A DNA stretch of 64,000 nt, from contig CP018627.1 in the NCBI GenBank assembly GCA_002021875.1, forward strand, positions 5,766,001-5,830,000, given 5' to 3'. This document shows, piece by piece, positions 61,101-64,000 of the stretch. The position numbers and the translations under genes are program-made. Under the pieces are notes generated by a model. That model ran no database searches and had not been told where the DNA came from. It saw only the letters and a list, made by a program, of their open reading frames with translations. Origin of the DNA: Streptomyces hygroscopicus (GTDB lineage Bacteria > Actinomycetota > Actinomycetes > Streptomycetales > Streptomycetaceae). Position 1 is the first letter of the stretch; every line of letters begins with the position of its first letter.

Positions 61101-62408
61101 TCAAGTTCTATCGGCCGAAGCGAGCGCGAGGTAAACGGCGGCGAAATCCGTGATGGCGAGAAGTTCCGCGGCGCTCTCCAGCGGAGTGCCCCCGGCCGGT
61201 TCCAGCTCGCTGAACGCGGTGTCATGCGCCAGCGCGAGCTCCCGGGCGGTCGGCACCGCCGAGACCGGGCCCACCGGCTCCTCGTGGAGCAGCACGATCC
61301 GGGCGCGGAGCGCCTCGGCCTCCTCCACCCGGTCGCGGAAGAAGTCGTCCGGGTCGGCTCCGCCCGCGAATGCCCCGGTCAGCATCGCGCCATGTGCGGC
61401 GAGCGCCCCGGGGAGCTCGGCGACGAGCGCGGGGCGCCCGGCGAGCGACGCGAGCAGCCTCGCGAAGCGCCGTCCGGTCGCGGCGGCGACCGGGCCCTCG
61501 GTCCACAGCAGCGGAAGCGCCCCGGCGAGCTCGGCCGCGAGCGTCTTGGCGGGGTTGGTGTAGGTGGCGATGGCCGGGCCGCAGCGCTCGGCGACCTGGT
61601 CGAGTCGGTCGGCGACCTGCAGCAGCGCGGCGGGCGACGCGGACACCAGGCCGATCCGGTCGACCAGCAGCAGCAGCGGCGTGAGCAGGGCCCACAGCGT
61701 GCCGGGCAGCGCGGGGCCGGTCATCTCGTCGGGCGCGGTGCCGGGCGGCTCGACGGGGTGCGGGACGGGAGGCGTCCCGTATGTGCCGGGGGCATCGCCC
61801 AGGGCGCCCTCGGCGCGGGCGGTGTCGTCGTCCTCGGCCGTGCCCGGCGCGTGCGGGTCCCTGCGGTACGGATCGGTGCTGTACCCGCCCGTGGCGTACG
61901 GGGCCGTGGCGTACGGCGCGGTGGCCAGCGGCACCATCAGGCCGCGCGCCTGCGCGACCGCGTCGGTCAGCGGGGACTGGCCCGGGGCGACCGCGACGAT
62001 CGCGCAGCCGCGGCGGTACGCCTGCTCGACAAGGCGCGGAAGGCCCGGTTCCGTACCGTCCGGCGTCGCGACGACCAGCAGGTCGAGCGGGCCCGCCCAG
62101 CCGGGCAGCGTCCAGCGCAGGGCGCCCGGCGCGGGGGCCACGCCGGTGGGCGCGATCAGGCTGACCGGGCAGTTGCCCCCGCTGAGCGCGCCGAGGAGGT
62201 CGGCGGTGCAGGTTCCGGCCGCCCCTGGGCCCGCGACCATGACGGCGCGCGGCCGCCCGTCCGGCTTGAGATCACCGATCCCCGCCTCGGTGGCATGCCG
62301 GGCGGCGGTGCGGATGCGGGCGCCGGATTCGGCTGCTCCGCGGAGCAGCCCGCAGCTATCGGCGCGGGCTAGGGCCTCTGGGGCGTCGAGGAGGGATTCG
62401 TCGAGCAT
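61101..62408 (-). CDS. SIS-domain phosphosugar isomerase-like protein
   Basis: A 435-residue cytoplasmic protein similar to the phosphoglucose/phosphomannose isomerase C-domain family placed between manB and manA in Actinobacteria. The first SIS unit has AVMVAGPGAAGTCTADLLGAL and PLDLLVVATPDGTEP. The second half has YTNPAKTLAAELAGALPLLWTEGP and the active-site-like His/Glu segment LAHDTAFSELE. A Tyr/Ala/Pro-rich insert at ~160-225 (APYATAPYATGG) is probably disordered. The start is ATG 62408. True isomerase activity is uncertain. Confidence 0.88.
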   Translation of the reverse strand: MLDESLLDAPEALARADSCGLLRGAAESGARIRTAARHATEAGIGDLKPDGRPRAVMVAGPGAAGTCTADLLGALSGGNCPVSLIAPTGVAPAPGALRWTLPGWAGPLDLLVVATPDGTEPGLPRLVEQAYRRGCAIVAVAPGQSPLTDAVAQARGLMVPLATAPYATAPYATGGYSTDPYRRDPHAPGTAEDDDTARAEGALGDAPGTYGTPPVPHPVEPPGTAPDEMTGPALPGTLWALLTPLLLLVDRIGLVSASPAALLQVADRLDQVAERCGPAIATYTNPAKTLAAELAGALPLLWTEGPVAAATGRRFARLLASLAGRPALVAELPGALAAHGAMLTGAFAGGADPDDFFRDRVEEAEALRARIVLLHEEPVGPVSAVPTARELALAHDTAFSELEPAGGTPLESAAELLAITDFAAVYLALASADRT

Positions 62409-62486
62409 CGTGCTTCGGCCTCCGATCGCCGTGGCGGGCGGTACGCGCGGGACCGCGCGGGGCTGGGGCTCCGGCGGGCCGCCGGG

Positions 62487-62669
62487 TCAGGCCGGGCGGC
62501 GGGCCTCGTCGACGAGCAGCACGGGGATGCCGTCCCGGACGGGGTACGCGAGACCGCACCCCTCGCCCGTGCACACCAGCTCGGGGGTCTCCGGGGACTG
62601 CTCCTCGCGCAGCGGGGCGTGGCACGCCGGGCAGGCGAGGATGTCCAGAAGACCGGCTTCGAGCGGCAT
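62487..62669 (-). CDS. Trm112-family zinc-ribbon protein
   Basis: A 60-residue protein with LLDILACPACHAPL and LVCTGEGCGLAYPVRDGIPVLLVDEA. The two cysteine pairs would hold one zinc. Trm112-like proteins activate methyltransferases in many organisms; a conserved place between the SIS-type gene and manB is usual here. The start is ATG 62669 with AAGGGAC about six bases upstream. Confidence 0.93.
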   Translation of the reverse strand: MPLEAGLLDILACPACHAPLREEQSPETPELVCTGEGCGLAYPVRDGIPVLLVDEARRPA

Positions 62670-62758
62670 GGGGCGTCCCTTCGGGTATGGGTCCAGCCGG
62701 ACATCGGCCCGGCGTGGTCAGCGTACCGCCGGGCGGGGGCGCGGCGCGGCCGGTGGGC

Positions 62759-62792
62759 ACCGGAGCCCGGGGGCTCGCCCCCGGGCTCCGGT
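62759..62792 (-). terminator. 15-bp hairpin terminator of manB
   Basis: Perfect arms 62759-62773 and 62778-62792 (ACCGGAGCCCGGGGG and its complement) with loop CTCG lie 80 bp after the manB stop. There is no T-run. Confidence 0.88.
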
Positions 62793-62871
62793 AACGCCGT
62801 GCGCCCCGCGTGCGGTGTCCGCCGTAAGGACGCGGACGGCCGCGGGGTCCGCGCGCGGACGGCCGTAAGGC

Positions 62872-64000
62872 TTACGCGCGGACGATGGAGAGGACCTCGT
62901 CGCGGACCCCGGCCACCCGCTCCGCGTCCCGCGCCTCCACGTTCAGCCGCAGCAGCGGCTCGGTGTTGGAGGGGCGGAGGTTGAACCACCAGTCGGCGGC
63001 GGTGACCGTAAGGCCGTCGAGTTCATCGAGCTCGACGCCTTCGCGGTCCTCGTACGCCGCCCTGACCGCCTCCATGCGCCCGGTCTGGTCGTCGACGGTG
63101 CTGTTGATCTCCCCGGAGGCCGCGTACCGGTCGTACTGCGCGACCAGCTCCGACAGCGGGCCCTTCTGGCCGCCGAGCGCGGCCAGGACGTGCAGGGCGG
63201 CCAGCATGCCGGTGTCGGCGTTCCAGAAGTCGCGGAAGTAGTAGTGCGCGGAGTGCTCACCGCCGAAGATCGCGCCGGTGCGGGCCATCTCGGCCTTGAT
63301 GAAGGAGTGGCCCACGCGGGTGCGGACGGGGGCGCCGCCGTTCTCCTTGACGACCTCCGGGACCGACCACGAGGTGATGCAGTTGTGGATGACCGTCCCG
63401 CCCGGGTGCTTGCCCAGCTCGCGGGCGGCGACCAGGGCGGTGATGGCGGAGGGGGACACCGGCTCGCCGCTCCCGTCCACGACGAAGCAGCGGTCGGCGT
63501 CGCCGTCGAAGGCGAGCCCGAGGTCGGCGCCGGTCTCCAGGACCCGGGCCTGCAGATCGACGATGTTCTTGGGGTCGAGCGGGTTGGCCTCGTGGTTGGG
63601 GAAGGTGCCGTCCAGCTCGAAGTAGAGGGCGTCGAGCTCGAGCGGGAGCCCCTCGAAGACGGTCGGGACGGTGTGGCCGCCCATGCCGTTGCCCGCGTCC
63701 ACGACGACCTTCAGCGGCCGGATGGCGGTCAGGTCCACCAGCGAGCGCAGATGGGCGGCGTAGTCGGCGAGGACGTCCCGCTGGGTGATGGTGCCGGCCT
63801 CGGCGGCGGGCGCGGGCGCGCCACTGTCGGCCCATTCCTCGACCAGGGCGCGGATGTCGGCGAGCCCGCTGTCCTGGCCGATGGGGGCGGCGCCCGCGCG
63901 GCACATCTTGATGCCGTTGTACTGCGCGGGGTTGTGGCTGGCGGTGAACATCGCGCCGGGCAGGCCGAGATGTCCGCTCGCGAAGTAGAGCTGATCGGTC
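62872..64000 (-). CDS. manB: phosphomannomutase/phosphoglucomutase, N-terminus outside window
   Basis: At least 376 residues of an alpha-D-phosphohexomutase that makes mannose-1-P or glucose-1-P for nucleotide sugars. The phosphoserine loop TASHNPAQYNGIK is close to the right edge. The Mg loop GLAFDGDADRCFVVD, sugar loop FGGEHSAHYYFRDF and phosphate-binding RPSNTEPLLRLNVEA are all intact. The reading frame continues off the window upstream of ATG 63951 (LYFASGHLGLPGAMFTASHNP), so that ATG is internal. It heads the mannose-supply run. Confidence 0.96.
   Translation of the reverse strand, partial: TDQLYFASGHLGLPGAMFTASHNPAQYNGIKMCRAGAAPIGQDSGLADIRALVEEWADSGAPAPAAEAGTITQRDVLADYAAHLRSLVDLTAIRPLKVVVDAGNGMGGHTVPTVFEGLPLELDALYFELDGTFPNHEANPLDPKNIVDLQARVLETGADLGLAFDGDADRCFVVDGSGEPVSPSAITALVAARELGKHPGGTVIHNCITSWSVPEVVKENGGAPVRTRVGHSFIKAEMARTGAIFGGEHSAHYYFRDFWNADTGMLAALHVLAALGGQKGPLSELVAQYDRYAASGEINSTVDDQTGRMEAVRAAYEDREGVELDELDGLTVTAADWWFNLRPSNTEPLLRLNVEARDAERVAGVRDEVLSIVRA

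Noticed and set aside
62872..63951. ATG 63951 as the start of manB
   Set aside because: The conserved frame continues upstream past the window edge; this ATG is within the active-site loop region.

Overview
The window reads as chromosomal DNA from a Streptomyces or very close actinomycete. Base composition is very GC-rich, and codons end almost always in G or C. Ribosome binding sites are GGAGG-like, GTG starts are frequent, and several terminators are long GC hairpins without a T-run. The block secA / NarL-type regulator / hpf / comF / lpqB-mtrB-mtrA-mtnA, next to an rRNA operon and ahcY, is a typical Streptomyces core arrangement. Both window edges cut genes: a symporter on the left and a phosphohexomutase on the right.

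Region 1 (1-2.8 kb) holds a sodium:solute symporter with its small DUF3311 partner, and a divergent double-domain Lrp/AsnC regulator. Region 2 (2.9-22.9 kb) is dominated by cell-surface glycopolymer genes. It has two proteins that fuse a family 2 glycosyltransferase to a TagF-like polyol-phosphate polymerase, a Stealth-family phosphotransferase, an FkbM methyltransferase, a multi-membrane-span mannosyltransferase-like protein, a membrane-anchored TagF-like protein, and two tail-to-tail paralogous family 2 transferases. Inside this region is a small accessory patch (8.5-11.5 kb). It contains an IS5-type transposase remnant, an SDR oxidoreductase with a TetR regulator, and two overlapping DUF7848-like genes. 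I infer that Region 2 makes and decorates a teichoic-acid-like or capsule-like phosphodiester polymer.

Region 3 (23.3-47.5 kb) is housekeeping: the large NAD-glutamate dehydrogenase, a DJ-1/PfpI protein, a HAD phosphatase, two conserved actinobacterial proteins of unknown role, secA, a GNAT acetyltransferase, a YcaQ/AlkZ-type DNA glycosylase, an orphan response regulator, hibernation factor hpf, comF, the lpqB-mtrB-mtrA-mtnA operon and a membrane protein. Region 4 (47.8-53.5 kb) is a complete rRNA operon on the minus strand (16S-23S-5S, no spacer tRNA), with a strong terminator and several candidate promoters. Region 5 (53.6-64 kb) carries ahcY, an orphan fructose-type PTS permease, a cation diffusion facilitator, and the run manB / Trm112-like / SIS-domain isomerase / manA for mannose-phosphate supply. 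That supply could feed glycosylation, including Region 2 products.

The most unusual sequence signals are repeats. A 27-bp, six-copy in-frame repeat lies inside a TagF domain. Two large low-complexity expansions lie inside a membrane glycosyltransferase. Outside genes there are a 96-bp tandem repeat before the secA terminator, a 56-bp tandem repeat before the fruA terminator, a six-copy 10-bp array upstream of the glutamate dehydrogenase gene, and a 13-bp G-rich array that ends at a stop codon. Two clean inverted repeats look like regulator operators, at 2855-2877 and 38224-38250. No CRISPR array, tRNA or intact insertion sequence was found.
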